64,000 nt of DNA from Oscillospiraceae bacterium (GTDB lineage Bacteria > Bacillota > Clostridia > Oscillospirales > Ruminococcaceae): the NCBI GenBank assembly GCA_017481565.1, contig JAFUOZ010000039.1, positions 1-64,000 on the forward strand, written 5' to 3'. Positions 42,501 to 50,770 of the stretch are shown one piece after another (the stretch's first letter is position 1; the number at the start of each line of letters is the position of its first letter). Below the pieces are notes generated by a model that saw nothing but the letters and a program-made list of their open reading frames with translations, was not told the DNA's origin and searched no databases. The position numbers were made by a program, and so were the translations under genes.

Positions 42501-44697
42501 AGCTTTCATCGTCCCCGTTATAGGTCTTGCCGTTTTCAAGTGTGACAGTAGATTCTGTTCCTACCTTAAATGAACCCAGATACTGAGGATCAGCCTTATT
42601 ATACTCATATACCTCGATCTTATAGCCGGCAGCCTGAGTTGTTCCGTCCGGGTGCATAAATTTACCCCATTCAAGAACTGCTGTATCGGGAGTTATTGTA
42701 CTTGTACGGAAACCTGAAACCCTCATCTTGGAGATATCCGCATTGATGATAGTATTCTTATTGGGTGTACTGTTATTAACAACCTTGCTTCTTTCGTTTT
42801 CATCGGCTTTTCCGTCGCCGTCAAAATCAATAAAGGAGTAGACATAGAATTCAGCATGGTCATACTTCTTTCCCACAGGAACTGTAACGGAAGTATTTGT
42901 ATTGCCGATCACTGTGATATCATCACTTACATTTGATGTAACATAATATCCGTCTACCTCGGGAACCTCTGCCCATGAAACTGTGATATAATCATCATTT
43001 TCACGGCCCACATCCCATTTGAGTTCATAGGGAGGCTGGACCTCGGGAGAACATACAGCCTCACCGACAACCTTGCCGAAGAACTCGGAAGCGTCCTCAC
43101 CGTTATACTTTGCATCAGCCGCGTCGTCAAATACGCTTTCTGCATCCTTAAGGGAATAACCTGAGGTAAGCTTATCGTTTGACTTTATCACAGAAAGATC
43201 AAGATTATCCAGAGGATCAAAATATGCGCATACCTTGATATTAACAATATTTTCAACATTAACAGGATCACCGTCATTGTCAACACCGAAAACGAAGTTA
43301 TCATCTGTATATACTGACTGAGGAGAAGACGCACTCTCAATGATACGGGCATCTCTTACAAGATTGCCGCCCTCGTCATAATAATAAAGCACATAGAAAT
43401 CTGCTTCAATACCTGTCTTGCTGCCGTTTACCTTACCGAAAACAGCGTCCCACTCTACCGAAACATTAAGGTTTGTAGGTTCTGCTGTAACGGGAACGGA
43501 AGCTGCAAGATAAGCAGCTGAATTTTCAACGATGTTTGAAGAGTCTGTCTGAGGATATGCCGCATGTGCAAAATCTGTGCTGTAAAGATTGTGTGTTGTG
43601 CCTGCAACAGTAACTGTCTTATAGGGTCTTACAGCAAATTCTGTACTTGAAGAAGCAAGCTTTGACTTGTCAACTGCGAAATAGTATGTATTGTCTGTAC
43701 CGATAATATCGGTCCTGCTGCTGTCCTCACTGAGCTTGTAATCACCTATCTTGGAATAATTACCGCCGCTCTTTGTATAGATTGCATAGCCTGTGTAGCT
43801 GTTGCCCATGCTGTGCTGAACCTTTACATAAACCTTATTATAGCTGCTGTATACATCAACAGAGTTATCAGCAAGTGCTGCAGGTATCTGAGATGAGAAC
43901 TGCTTGTCCTTATCGTTGATGATTATTGTATTGTTTCCTATCTTCTGACCGAAGCCCTTTGCAAGCTCACTTGTTGTCAGGATATTGTTCATTACGGAAG
44001 CACTTGCGTTACTGTCAATAAAGATAGCCGAATCGGGAGCCATATTATTGAAGGCTGATCCCGAGATCGCCTCGGTATTGGAGCTGTCCATGCCGTTTAC
44101 ATTAAAATAAAGCTTTACGGTTGTCAGCGAGCTTGTGGAGAACGCTGCATCACCTACCGCAACAAGTCCTGCTGCACCATTTGATGTAAGGTCAACAGAT
44201 GTCATATTCGAAATACTTGCGAAAGCATTTTCACCGACTGCGGTAAAGGAATCGCCCGAACCCGAAAGCACATGACCCGGATAAGCGGGGAATGTGCCGT
44301 TAGGACCCGTAATAGTACCATAGGCATTGACGCTTACTCCGAGATTAGCCGCAAACACAGGTATAGCAAGTCCCTCGGGCATGATCATAACGCCGAAGCA
44401 TACCGCCAGCATAGCGGAGATACACCGTAAAAAGAAGGGTCTTTTTACTGCATGATATTCCCTGCGGACTCTTCTGCCCTCTGCCCTTGCGATCTTCTGC
44501 CTTTTATCTGACGATTTATGTCTGATGCCAAGGAAGTTTCCGTTTTTGTCGGAAAAAGCCATGTCTATTGTGCGGACAAGACTGCAGAAGGCTATTACCA
44601 GCACCTTTACCGCAGCGCATACAGGTCTTAAAAGCCTGTGACGCTTGGCAAAGCTGTCAATAGCACCCACTGCCCGTCTCTGAGTATTAAAATCCAT
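39553..44697 (-). CDS. Giant secreted Fn3-repeat surface protein
   Basis: The 1714-residue protein has a basic N-terminal part of about 88 residues with one hydrophobic stretch. A signal-like segment follows (about 88-115, ending IPVFAAN). Next comes a short BspA-like leucine-rich part (FTAVGENAFASISNMTSVDL). From about residue 395 to 1490 it is a row of roughly ten to twelve fibronectin type III modules with W(S/T)xVxxAxGYxV cores. A Gly/Asp linker (GDGDGDGLSD) leads to a C-terminal beta-domain and a basic tail, YKKRRRNKIYKIVK. No catalytic domain or LPXTG sorting signal is seen. It probably builds surface fibres or adhesion; the long N-terminal extension is unusual. Confidence 0.85.
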   Translation of the reverse strand: MDFNTQRRAVGAIDSFAKRHRLLRPVCAAVKVLVIAFCSLVRTIDMAFSDKNGNFLGIRHKSSDKRQKIARAEGRRVRREYHAVKRPFFLRCISAMLAVCFGVMIMPEGLAIPVFAANLGVSVNAYGTITGPNGTFPAYPGHVLSGSGDSFTAVGENAFASISNMTSVDLTSNGAAGLVAVGDAAFSTSSLTTVKLYFNVNGMDSSNTEAISGSAFNNMAPDSAIFIDSNASASVMNNILTTSELAKGFGQKIGNNTIIINDKDKQFSSQIPAALADNSVDVYSSYNKVYVKVQHSMGNSYTGYAIYTKSGGNYSKIGDYKLSEDSSRTDIIGTDNTYYFAVDKSKLASSSTEFAVRPYKTVTVAGTTHNLYSTDFAHAAYPQTDSSNIVENSAAYLAASVPVTAEPTNLNVSVEWDAVFGKVNGSKTGIEADFYVLYYYDEGGNLVRDARIIESASSPQSVYTDDNFVFGVDNDGDPVNVENIVNIKVCAYFDPLDNLDLSVIKSNDKLTSGYSLKDAESVFDDAADAKYNGEDASEFFGKVVGEAVCSPEVQPPYELKWDVGRENDDYITVSWAEVPEVDGYYVTSNVSDDITVIGNTNTSVTVPVGKKYDHAEFYVYSFIDFDGDGKADENERSKVVNNSTPNKNTIINADISKMRVSGFRTSTITPDTAVLEWGKFMHPDGTTQAAGYKIEVYEYNKADPQYLGSFKVGTESTVTLENGKTYNGDDESFTFESGKEYEFFIKPVFNTTQAFADNYHNFGNKVFSSKPVVMARSESKPPVADSVTLKPGDRQIGISWTAPTKDGVPVDIDGYIVEVYDHDGNLVYEKSVNAKTNELLVEKLKNGEAPYNGDEYKVKLYSYVDAMDSCSGYAQDPDTHKIISDPWVNEEGQIPSVVPLAKVILYASWQTSDKIEERGILLQWTKVNQSDSYQLWRKGWHKDESGNLVPDDDFKLLYDGSEMEYLDRSQFIYEGKTYTYYVIPFYHGTTNTEDIYKDLMKSDEVPFTVNVKPAAPANVKSIGADGEITLSWDRVEGANGYRVYVVGDEENPVFIEQSKDDRISWVDDLLPNGVTKNYYVTSVVTIDPTDGSTIHIVAESDKAPVGSEEQESGAIFYPPMDLVAVGGENKVTLTWSEVDGAQGYVVCTVTYDSNGKPIYKEIDRVADTSTVITGLENGEVYTYAVYAYKTVNNKVWESEMSNHVTAVVGIYVPIPLDLKADPGNRQVQLTWTAVPNATGYELECYDYSTGDYQVIATTSKPAYLHQNLTNEVTYRYRVRAYKEVTTLNTKDNKIYSDYSTVVSATPDAIYSDEDDPYFLETPKDFTVTTSDGQAALSWSKVDNAEGYEVYIVNDYGIPVPLDQLSKTSLTHTGLTNGSVYTYTVRAYKTLPDGSYVYSDYALYKTVVIGNYLAAPIDVVATPGDKLVNLSWSAVEGAEGYVIYAYDAGQSSFTAVGVVSGTKFTHTGLINGRTYTYMIAAYNTSGGSKQYSQYSLAVSATPEGEKTESGNGDGDGDGLSDSYKIFIVGTTPDGLSHTELITAYTDREALTSDIDLRFSVNDESTQAIYEMLNGYGDGLDSFDVFPFDLTLYISGTYTRVQPAEGHYITVTMPIPDSFAYYGEDMQLMHITVDGKMEILPLTFGESEGIPMVQFKCSSFSPFAFVHYYTPEDMESSAAGTAAAMTMGSSVYSMRCSGGSELYKKRRRNKIYKIVK

Positions 44698-44761
44698 TGT
44701 TTACTCCTCCCAAGAACTATATATGACAGATAGACTGTTATATGCATATCTATACTCATAC

Positions 44762-44790
44762 ATTATAACAAATCCTTTCCCGTTTGTCTA
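44762..44790 (-). promoter_or_regulatory. Promoter of the Fn3 surface protein gene
   Basis: On the minus strand TAGACA (44785-44790), a 17-base spacer and TATAAT (44762-44767), about 65 bases before the start. Confidence 0.7.
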
Positions 44791-44942
44791 GTACAATTAC
44801 ACATTTTTGTACATTTTTCACACAAAAAAATTTCTGTTTATTCATATTTCGCCTTATCATTTCCCTCTGTCAGACACATATCGCAAATCACAGGCTTTGG
44901 CAGGATATACAACCGCATTTTATTTTTTACTTAATATGGTTA

Positions 44943-45039
44943 TTAAGGAACCGCTGATTAAATCGATTATCGCCCCTCTCACTAACGGATTTTCGAGCGG
45001 CGTAATCGATGCCTTCGGCTTTAATCAGCATTTCCTTAA
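44943..45039. repeat. Dispersed hairpin element, copy C, in a gap without genes
   Basis: The outer arms TTAAGGAACCGCTGATTAAA (44943-44962) and TTTAATCAGCATTTCCTTAA (45020-45039) pair with only two mismatches. The inner helix is ATCGATTA-T-CGCC with GGCG-TAATCGAT (44999-45010). The third is GCC-TTC-GGC (45011-45019). It sits between the divergently oriented Fn3 promoter and the end of the phosphodiesterase gene; the rest of this 447-base gap (44791-44942, 45040-45144) shows no gene. Confidence 0.75.
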
Positions 45040-45144
45040 TTTACCATTATATACTATTATAATAGTACAAGCAGCACCGTACAGATAAAGCCTGAATGCT
45101 TCTGCACGATACTGCCAAAAAAATTCTATATATGACCTTTAAAA

Positions 45145-45624
45145 CTATATAAGATCAAAAACACCCGTGACCACACCCTGTTCGGTTATCTCTATAGATC
45201 CGAATGAGGGCTTCAGACCGTTTCTGGGGCTTGCACAGCTTCCCGGATTAAGTACGTATATCCCGTCGATAAGTGCATCAAAGGGAATATGGGTATGACC
45301 GTAAAGTACGATATCACAGTTATTATCCCTTGCAACAGAGCGGATAGTTTCCGTTCCGCCGTGAACACCGTAGCGGTGACCGTGGGCACAGAAAATCCTT
45401 CTGCCTCCTGCTTCGATTATCCTCGTAGCCGGAGCCATGCCCTGATCGCAGTTTCCCGCAACATTATATATGGTTTCATCGGGAAAAAGGCTCCTTGCCG
45501 TTTCAACATCGTTTTCCCCGTCACCAAGATGAATGAACATATCAGCATAGCCGATATTGCGTTCTATTATTTTACATACTGCCGATGAAAGTCCGTGTGA
45601 ATCGGACATAACTATTATACGCAC
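45145..45624 (-). CDS. YfcE/MJ0936-family metallophosphoesterase
   Basis: The 159-residue protein has the metal-binding motifs of calcineurin-like phosphodiesterases: MRIIVMSDSHG, FIHLGDGENDVE, NVAGNCD, FCAHGHRYG and LYGHTHIP. It likely cleaves phosphodiester bonds using Mn2+ or a similar metal; the natural substrate is unknown. GAGGTAAAA precedes the start. The gene stands alone on its strand. Confidence 0.93.
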   Translation of the reverse strand: MRIIVMSDSHGLSSAVCKIIERNIGYADMFIHLGDGENDVETARSLFPDETIYNVAGNCDQGMAPATRIIEAGGRRIFCAHGHRYGVHGGTETIRSVARDNNCDIVLYGHTHIPFDALIDGIYVLNPGSCASPRNGLKPSFGSIEITEQGVVTGVFDLI

Positions 45625-45741
45625 AGTTTTACCTCCCCTGCATATATTATAATTATAAAGAATATCCTTTATAATTATAGCATAAAATTAATCAGAATAA
45701 AAGACCTGTTTATTATTATTTACGAAAGGATAATATTTATT

Positions 45742-45993
45742 ATGAATCTTAACAACACAAACCCTCAGAATCTTGATTCCTTGCTTAAGGTGGTAAGCGG
45801 AAAGCTGAATATGCCTGCGGATCAGCTGAAAAAAGAGCTGGAATCGGGTAAGTTTGACAATGCTCTGAAAAATATGAAGCCCTCGGAAGCGGAGCAGTTC
45901 AATAAAATTGTAAATAATCCTAAGCTTATGGAAACCTTTATGAGCGCTCCTCAGGCTCAGGCACTTTATAAAAAGCTTTCGGGCGGAAAATAA
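45742..45993 (+). CDS. Small helical protein, first gene of a spore-associated cluster
   Basis: The 83-residue, charged and helical protein has Asn/Met-rich ends (NNTNPQNLDSLLKVVSGKLN, MKPSEAEQFNKIVNNPKLME). No family is recognised, but similar small proteins sit near gpr and sporulation genes in Clostridia. AAAGGA lies before the ATG. It is followed in 32 bases by a second soluble helical protein of like character (46026), in a run of four rightward genes facing gpr. Confidence 0.7.
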   Translation: MNLNNTNPQNLDSLLKVVSGKLNMPADQLKKELESGKFDNALKNMKPSEAEQFNKIVNNPKLMETFMSAPQAQALYKKLSGGK

Positions 45994-46025
45994 TCAATCC
46001 CTGATACTTATGAAAGGAGGCGGCT

Positions 46026-46454
46026 ATGGACGATCTATCGGAAAAGCTTAATGAGCTGCTGTCAGACGAAGAAAGCATGAAGCAGATAAAAGAGCTTGCC
46101 GAGCTGCTGTCGGGAGCCGCCTCCGATCCCGATAATACGAACGGCAATACGGAAGAGTCCGAAGCTGCGGATAAACAGAACGGTATAGATATTTCTCAGC
46201 TCCTCGGTGCATTTACGGGAAATGCGGATAATAACGGCAGCGGCATTGACCTTAATATGATAATGAGTCTTATGGGTCTTATGCAGAACGGCACAGAGGA
46301 TAAAAACAGGGATTTTCTCCTTGCACTCCGTCCCCTGCTGAGTACGGACAAACAGGCAAAGCTTGACAAGGCGGTAAAGCTGCTGCGTATCTACGGGATA
46401 TATAATACACTGAAACAAAGCGGTATGCTGAATGATCTTGGAAAGCTGCTTTAA
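46026..46454 (+). CDS. Soluble helical protein in the spore-associated cluster
   Basis: The 142-residue acidic, helical protein starts MDDLSEKLNELLSDEESMKQ; a low-complexity Asn/Gly/Asp-rich middle separates it from a helical C terminus (KAVKLLRIYGIYNTLKQSG). Function unknown. AAAGGAGG lies before the ATG. Position and gene order next to a BofA-like gene and gpr suggest a role in sporulation, which is inference only. Confidence 0.7.
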   Translation: MDDLSEKLNELLSDEESMKQIKELAELLSGAASDPDNTNGNTEESEAADKQNGIDISQLLGAFTGNADNNGSGIDLNMIMSLMGLMQNGTEDKNRDFLLALRPLLSTDKQAKLDKAVKLLRIYGIYNTLKQSGMLNDLGKLL

Positions 46455-46510
46455 AGTGAGGTGATATTACGGCGGAATATTTTAACAGGATAGCATATTC
46501 TCAGCAGCAG

Positions 46511-46795
46511 ATGATGCGTCAGAGGGGCAATATGTACGGCTGTATTGCTCCGAAGGCTCAGCCTATAAAGGAAACAGAGGAAATAAAGGAGAAACCCGAA
46601 GAGCCGAAGCTTACCGAAGCTGCAGAAGCTGATCCTCCGCCTTATGCGGCAGCCGAAAGCAGTTTTCCCATAAAGCCGCGTCTGCTCGGTACTATTGACG
46701 GTGAAACGCTTTTTCTTATCCTTCTGGTCTATCTGCTGATAACCGAAAAAAGTGACCTTGTTCTTATAGCGGCACTGGTATATATACTTATATAG
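46511..46795 (+). CDS. Small membrane-anchored protein; true start probably upstream and non-ATG
   Basis: The 94-residue form from the ATG at 46511 has a Pro/Glu-rich middle (KETEEIKEKPEEPKLTEAAE) and a C-terminal double hydrophobic segment (LFLILLVYLLI, LIAALVYILI). There is no ribosome site before 46511. A strong one, GTGAGGTGA, lies at 46456-46464, followed in frame by ATT (46466) and ACG (46469) codons, which would add NH2-AEYFNRIAYSQQQ. The frame is closed by a stop at 46457, so an unusual start is likely. Function unknown; in the spore-associated cluster. Confidence 0.6.
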   Translation: MMRQRGNMYGCIAPKAQPIKETEEIKEKPEEPKLTEAAEADPPPYAAAESSFPIKPRLLGTIDGETLFLILLVYLLITEKSDLVLIAALVYILI

Positions 46796-46806
46796 GAGAT
46801 TCAAAT

Positions 46807-47049
46807 TTGATAATTATTATCACTCTTGCTGTTGCAGCAGCGGCATTTCTGCTGTTCTGCATGAAAAGAAGAAAACCGTCAGGAGCCGCAGCAGCAATGC
46901 TTATCGGTGCGGCGGAGCTTCTGACGGCATACATCATAGGAATTTTCACAGGACTTTATACGATAAATGTAAACCTGTTTACAACAGCGGCGGCTGTCAT
47001 ATTCGGACTTCCCTTTGTATTGTTATACGTAATATCTGTTATTACATAA
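46807..47049 (+). CDS. BofA-like membrane protein (SigK processing inhibitor family)
   Basis: The 80-residue protein has two or three membrane helices and ends NVNLFTTAAAVIFGLPFVLL followed by a short tail. That matches the N-x-hydrophobic-GxPG-type end of BofA proteins, which hold back pro-SigmaK processing in the forespore outer membrane; the normal LGIPG appears as FGLPF. The start is TTG with AGGAGA seven bases before it. It overlaps gpr in opposite orientation at its 3' end. Assignment is moderate. Confidence 0.6.
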   Translation: MIIIITLAVAAAAFLLFCMKRRKPSGAAAAMLIGAAELLTAYIIGIFTGLYTINVNLFTTAAAVIFGLPFVLLYVISVIT

Positions 47050-47884
47050 GAGATATTATTTCCGAATCGGACAGCTTATCGTGAACGGTTTTATTGATGG
47101 CATAGGCAAGCAGCTTTGAGGTGCGGCGTATAAGCTCGTCAATATCACGGGGTGTTACCATCATATTTGGAAGATGCTTGGCAGGCGGTTTTCCTGTGAT
47201 ATTCTCCGCTATTGTATGCATATCTATGACAGTAGGTACGCCTATTGCTATAACAGGCACTCCCAGAACGGCATATGACAGCTCTTTTCTGCGGTTCTGC
47301 ACTCCCGAACCTGGAGATATTCCCGTATCGGTCAGCTGGATAGTTGTTCCCAGACGTGATATATCATTGCAGGCAAGTGCGTCAATGGCGATAATCGCTG
47401 TAGGCTTTACAGCCGTACATACTGCCGCTACGGTCTCGGCGGCTTCAAGTCCTGTCTGTCCCGTTACACCCGGGGTTATGACAGTTACGTTTCCAAGGTC
47501 GGGAAGTCCCGTAAGGCTTTTGGTATGACGTGTGGCTATTACAGAGGACGCCGCAAGAGGACCTAAGGCATCGGGGGTTATATTACGGTTTCCGAGTCCT
47601 GCAACAAGTATACGTGCGGGGTCCTTCAGAAGAGATCTTATTTCGTTTGATATATCCTCTGCCTGTTCCGCATAATCGGAGGGGTGTGCGGAAAGACGCT
47701 CTGTTTCTATGGTTATATATTTTCCTCTGCTTTTTCCGATGCGCAGTCCTGCAAGTTCATCGGATATCTCGATCTCGGTAATGGTGCATGAGCCGCTTTT
47801 TCTCAGCTTTCTTTTTACTCCCCTGGGAAGCTTTCCGCTGTCAGGGTCAAAACATTCGACGGCAAGGTCGGTTCTTGATGGCAT
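47042..47884 (-). CDS. gpr: Germination protease GPR
   Basis: The 280-residue aspartic protease starts MPSRTDLAVECFD; the RTDLA(x)E segment is conserved in GPR proenzymes, which are cut near there on activation. Other conserved parts are VAGLGNRNITPDALGP, VTPGVTGQTGLEA and IAIDALACNDISRLGTTIQL. It degrades small acid-soluble spore proteins at germination. The start at 47884 has AAGGAGA 8 bases upstream. It is divergent from rpsT, the same arrangement as in Bacillus. Confidence 0.95.
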   Translation of the reverse strand: MPSRTDLAVECFDPDSGKLPRGVKRKLRKSGSCTITEIEISDELAGLRIGKSRGKYITIETERLSAHPSDYAEQAEDISNEIRSLLKDPARILVAGLGNRNITPDALGPLAASSVIATRHTKSLTGLPDLGNVTVITPGVTGQTGLEAAETVAAVCTAVKPTAIIAIDALACNDISRLGTTIQLTDTGISPGSGVQNRRKELSYAVLGVPVIAIGVPTVIDMHTIAENITGKPPAKHLPNMMVTPRDIDELIRRTSKLLAYAINKTVHDKLSDSEIISLM

Positions 47885-47974
47885 ATCACATATCTCCTTA
47901 TACTTTTTGTACAAAATAGCAAAATATCAACAAATTTCGAGCGATAATTTCTATATTAAATTTTGCGTAACCTC

Positions 47975-48003
47975 TTGAATTTTGTCTGATTTAATGGTAA
48001 AAT
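47975..48003 (+). promoter_or_regulatory. Promoter of rpsT
   Basis: TTGAAT (47975-47980), a 17-base spacer and TAAAAT (47998-48003). Confidence 0.65.
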
Positions 48004-48021
48004 TACTATTAGATTGTGTGT

Positions 48022-48110
48022 AATAGAAAGGAACGGTGTCATTTACGTTCCGCAGGAGTACCGTGTCTTTCCTGTCAATGCTATTATACCCGCAAAATCT
48101 GATTTTATTA
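48022..48110 (+). promoter_or_regulatory. Possible structured leader of rpsT
   Basis: Hairpin 1 is GGAACG (48030-48035) with CGTTCC (48046-48051), and hairpin 2 is CAGGA (48053-48057) with TCCTG (48070-48074). ACGGT in hairpin 1 is complementary to ACCGT in the loop of hairpin 2, so an extra loop contact is possible. Ribosomal protein genes often control themselves through such leaders. Confidence 0.4.
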
Positions 48111-48126
48111 AGGGAGGTGTCCTACA

Positions 48127-48387
48127 ATGCCTAACATTAAGTCTGCTAAGAAGAGAGTTAAGGTTATCGCTGCTAAGACAATGAGAAACAAGGCTGTGAA
48201 GAGCAATCTTAAGACTGTTCTCAAGAAGGCTGACGCTGCTGTTAATACAGGTGCTGCTGATAAGGCAGAGGCTATCAAGCTCGCTATGAAGAAGGTTGAT
48301 CAGGCTGCTGCTAAGGGTATCATGCACAAGAATGCCGCTAACAGAAAGAAGTCTCAGCTTGCTAAGAAGCTCAACGCTGCTCAGTAA
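48127..48387 (+). CDS. rpsT: 30S ribosomal protein S20
   Basis: The 86-residue basic protein starts MPNIKSAKKRVKVIAAKTMR and contains the S20 pattern NKAVKSNLKTVLKKADAA and KGIMHKNAANRKKSQLAK. It binds 16S rRNA in the small subunit. GGGAGGTGT precedes the ATG. It is a single-gene unit with a leader, ended by the terminator at 48407, and is divergent from gpr. Confidence 0.97.
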   Translation: MPNIKSAKKRVKVIAAKTMRNKAVKSNLKTVLKKADAAVNTGAADKAEAIKLAMKKVDQAAAKGIMHKNAANRKKSQLAKKLNAAQ

Positions 48388-48406
48388 TTCTGACTATATA
48401 TGATTT

Positions 48407-48440
48407 TAAACGCAGTTGTTTTTCAGCTGCGTTTTTTATT
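48407..48440 (+). terminator. Intrinsic terminator after rpsT
   Basis: AAACGCAG pairs with CTGCGTTT, followed by T. Confidence 0.85.
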
Positions 48441-48532
48441 TTTATATAACATTGCCTTTAAGCATAACAATTTCAAAACAAATGCCAATATGTCTATAAT
48501 ATTAAAAAAAGCATAAATCAGCAAGAAAAGCA

Positions 48533-48561
48533 TTGACTTTTTTTTGAAATAATGATACAAT
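48533..48561 (+). promoter_or_regulatory. Promoter of the chemoreceptor gene
   Basis: TTGACT (48533-48538), a 17-base spacer and TACAAT (48556-48561). Confidence 0.7.
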
Positions 48562-48611
48562 GTCAGTAATATATTTTTATATATTATCCATACACCGAAA
48601 GGAATGATCTT

Positions 48612-50609
48612 ATGAACTCAGGCAGATCACAGGGACTTACCAAGGCAATAATTATTTCAGTAATTATAACCACTTCCGTATCACTTCTGATGCTTACCGC
48701 AATAGGCTTCTTTGTTTCATATTCAAAGGTAAAGGACGGTATATTCTCAACAACAAGACAGTCTCTTGCCGTTTACTCGGAAAAGGTCAATCAGTGGCTC
48801 ACTCAGCAGGCTGAATTCACCTCGGCTCAGGCAAATGCCGTGGGAAAGCTTGCGGAGGCATCGGGCGGACATGAAAGCAACGACGCTTTTATCGACAGTG
48901 TTATGCCTCTGAATGACGCTCTTCTGGACTGCTATACCGCTTATGAGGACGTAAGCTTATATATGGCTGTTACCGATACTTCTACTCTTCCTGCCGATTT
49001 TGACGCTACTACACGAGGCTGGTATCAGGACGCTAAAAATTCAAAATCAACTATTTTTACCGCTCCCTACATAGATACCGCTACAGGCAGAATGATCATC
49101 ACCGTTGCCGCTCCCATATTTGAAAACGGCTCTTTTATGGGCGTATTTGCCTGCGATATCACCCTTGACAGCATAATGCAGCTTGTAGGTGAAATGAAGA
49201 TCACCGAAAACGGATATCCCGTACTTATCGACAGTGCAGACAATTTTATGATACACGGTAACGAGGCATATAATCCTGCCGTTGCCGACGGGGCGGCTGT
49301 TATAACCTCCTGCAATGACGCTGAGGGCGATTACAGTCAGATAATTTCCGTTCTTTCCGAGGATATATATCTGGAAACTCACAAGGACTGGGACGGTGCT
49401 GACAGATATTTTGCGTTTACAAAGCTTCCCGCTGCTGACTGGTCTATCGGATATATAATGCCCGAAAGCGATATCAACAGCGGTCTGACAGGTCTTCTGA
49501 TAACATATATCATTCTTTTTGTGGTTTTCTTTGCAGGTGCAAACCTTATTGTATTCGGTGTTATAAAGACACAGATGAAGCCTCTGAAAAACATCAGCAC
49601 TGTTGCAGAAAGGATCGCAGCAGGCGAGCTTTCAGCTACCTTTGACTATAATTCATCTGACGAAATAGGACAGCTGTGTCACAATTTTGCAAGCTGTACC
49701 GAAGCTACAAGAAGATATATTTCCGATATCTCCGACAAGCTTGACAGGCTTGCTCACGGTGATTTTACCGTTGAGATAACCGAGGAATATATCGGTGATT
49801 ATGCGTCTATCAAGGAATCAATGACGAATATCATAAATTCCATGAGACATACTCTCAACGACATCGGAAATGCATCGGTACAGGTAAATATGGGTGCGGC
49901 AAGCATGGCTCAGAATTCCGCCGTACTTGCTCAGGGTGTTTCGGGTCAGACCGAGGCTCTCAAAAAGCTTACCGAAGATATGACAGCAATAATCGAACGT
50001 GTTCATGAGACTGACAGGCGTACCGCTGCGGCACGTGAGCTTGCAGGAAATGCAAAGAACAAGATCGAAGAAAGCAGCAGTGAAATGGACAAGCTGCTTT
50101 CCGCTATGAACCGTATCTCACGTATGTCCGAGGAGATCGCTACTATCATCAATACTATCGACGATATTGCATTCCAGACAAATATCCTTGCGCTCAATGC
50201 CTCTGTTGAGGCTGCCCGTGCAGGCGAGGCAGGAAAGGGCTTTGCGGTCGTTGCCGATGAAGTAAGAATGCTTGCGGGAAAATCTGCTGAGGCGGCAAAC
50301 CGTACCTCTGCACTTCTTCAGCAGACAACAGACGCTATCAGCGAGGGTGTACAGCTTGCAGATACTACGGCAAGCTCGCTTTCTGAGGCGGTTGCGGATA
50401 CTCTGAGTGTAGACGAGCATATTATAAAAATATCCGAGACTACACGAAACGAGACCTTGTTTATGGACAATGTATTCAGCAGTATTAATGCTATTTCGGG
50501 TATCGTTGATACTACTTCGGACTCCGCTCAGTCGGGTGCTGCCTCAAGTGAGGAATTAAGCGGTCAGGCTGCTATCCTTTCGGGACTTATTTCCGAATTC
50601 AAGCTGTAA
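48612..50609 (+). CDS. Methyl-accepting chemotaxis protein with dCache sensor
   Basis: The 665-residue protein has a membrane helix (about 12-35), an outside dCache-type sensor (about 40-290; note [18 protein letters not shown] and [19 protein letters not shown]), a second helix (about 297-318) and a HAMP domain. Its cytoplasmic signalling domain carries the hairpin tip [20 protein letters not shown] and [20 protein letters not shown]. It would sense a small molecule and control CheA; cells of this group are often thought non-motile, and no che or fla gene is near. Ends at the terminator at 50616. Confidence 0.93.
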   Translation: MNSGRSQGLTKAIIISVIITTSVSLLMLTAIGFFVSYSKVKDGIFSTTRQSLAVYSEKVNQWLTQQAEFTSAQANAVGKLAEASGGHESNDAFIDSVMPLNDALLDCYTAYEDVSLYMAVTDTSTLPADFDATTRGWYQDAKNSKSTIFTAPYIDTATGRMIITVAAPIFENGSFMGVFACDITLDSIMQLVGEMKITENGYPVLIDSADNFMIHGNEAYNPAVADGAAVITSCNDAEGDYSQIISVLSEDIYLETHKDWDGADRYFAFTKLPAADWSIGYIMPESDINSGLTGLLITYIILFVVFFAGANLIVFGVIKTQMKPLKNISTVAERIAAGELSATFDYNSSDEIGQLCHNFASCTEATRRYISDISDKLDRLAHGDFTVEITEEYIGDYASIKESMTNIINSMRHTLNDIGNASVQVNMGAASMAQNSAVLAQGVSGQTEALKKLTEDMTAIIERVHETDRRTAAARELAGNAKNKIEESSSEMDKLLSAMNRISRMSEEIATIINTIDDIAFQTNILALNASVEAARAGEAGKGFAVVADEVRMLAGKSAEAANRTSALLQQTTDAISEGVQLADTTASSLSEAVADTLSVDEHIIKISETTRNETLFMDNVFSSINAISGIVDTTSDSAQSGAASSEELSGQAAILSGLISEFKL

Positions 50610-50615
50610 GAATTT

Positions 50616-50654
50616 ATCCCGCCGATGTTTTTTGTTGTATCGGCGGGATTTTTT
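50616..50654 (+). terminator. Intrinsic terminator after the chemoreceptor gene
   Basis: ATCCCGCCGAT pairs perfectly with ATCGGCGGGAT, followed by six T. Its right half is copied at 53546-53569. Confidence 0.9.
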
Positions 50655-50656
50655 AT
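50633..50656 (+). repeat. 24-bp direct repeat, left copy, at the edge of the immunity-gene island
   Basis: The 24 bases beginning TGTTGTATCGGCGGGA are identical at 50633-50656 and 53546-53569. The left copy is half of a real terminator; the right copy lacks the other half. Confidence 0.85.
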
Positions 50657-50684
50657 GTTATAATGTTTGTTTCAGTCAAATAAA

Positions 50685-50717
50685 CGGTTGACAGTAAAGA
50701 AAGCTTTGTGGTACAAT
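50685..50717 (+). promoter_or_regulatory. Cassette promoter block 1
   Basis: TTGACA (50688-50693), an 18-base spacer and TACAAT (50712-50717). The block CGGTTGACA..A.AGAAAGCTTT recurs at 52362-52384 with 21 of 23 bases the same. Confidence 0.7.
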
Positions 50718-50747
50718 GTTTTTATGGTATTTTTGTCAAAAACATTA

Positions 50748-50770
50748 TCTTATGGGGAATTATAATATGA
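50748..50770 (+). repeat. 23-bp repeat: leftover of a SUKH-type gene end
   Basis: These bases, beginning TCTTATGGGGAATTATAA, are identical to 53008-53030, where they form the last codons (LSYGEL) of the SUKH-like gene and the start of the next. Here the gene body is missing, leaving its promoter and tail. Confidence 0.75.

Noticed and set aside
44807..45088. A 93-codon frame in the gap around hairpin element C
   Set aside because: It runs through the palindromic element, has no ribosome site and no recognisable protein character.
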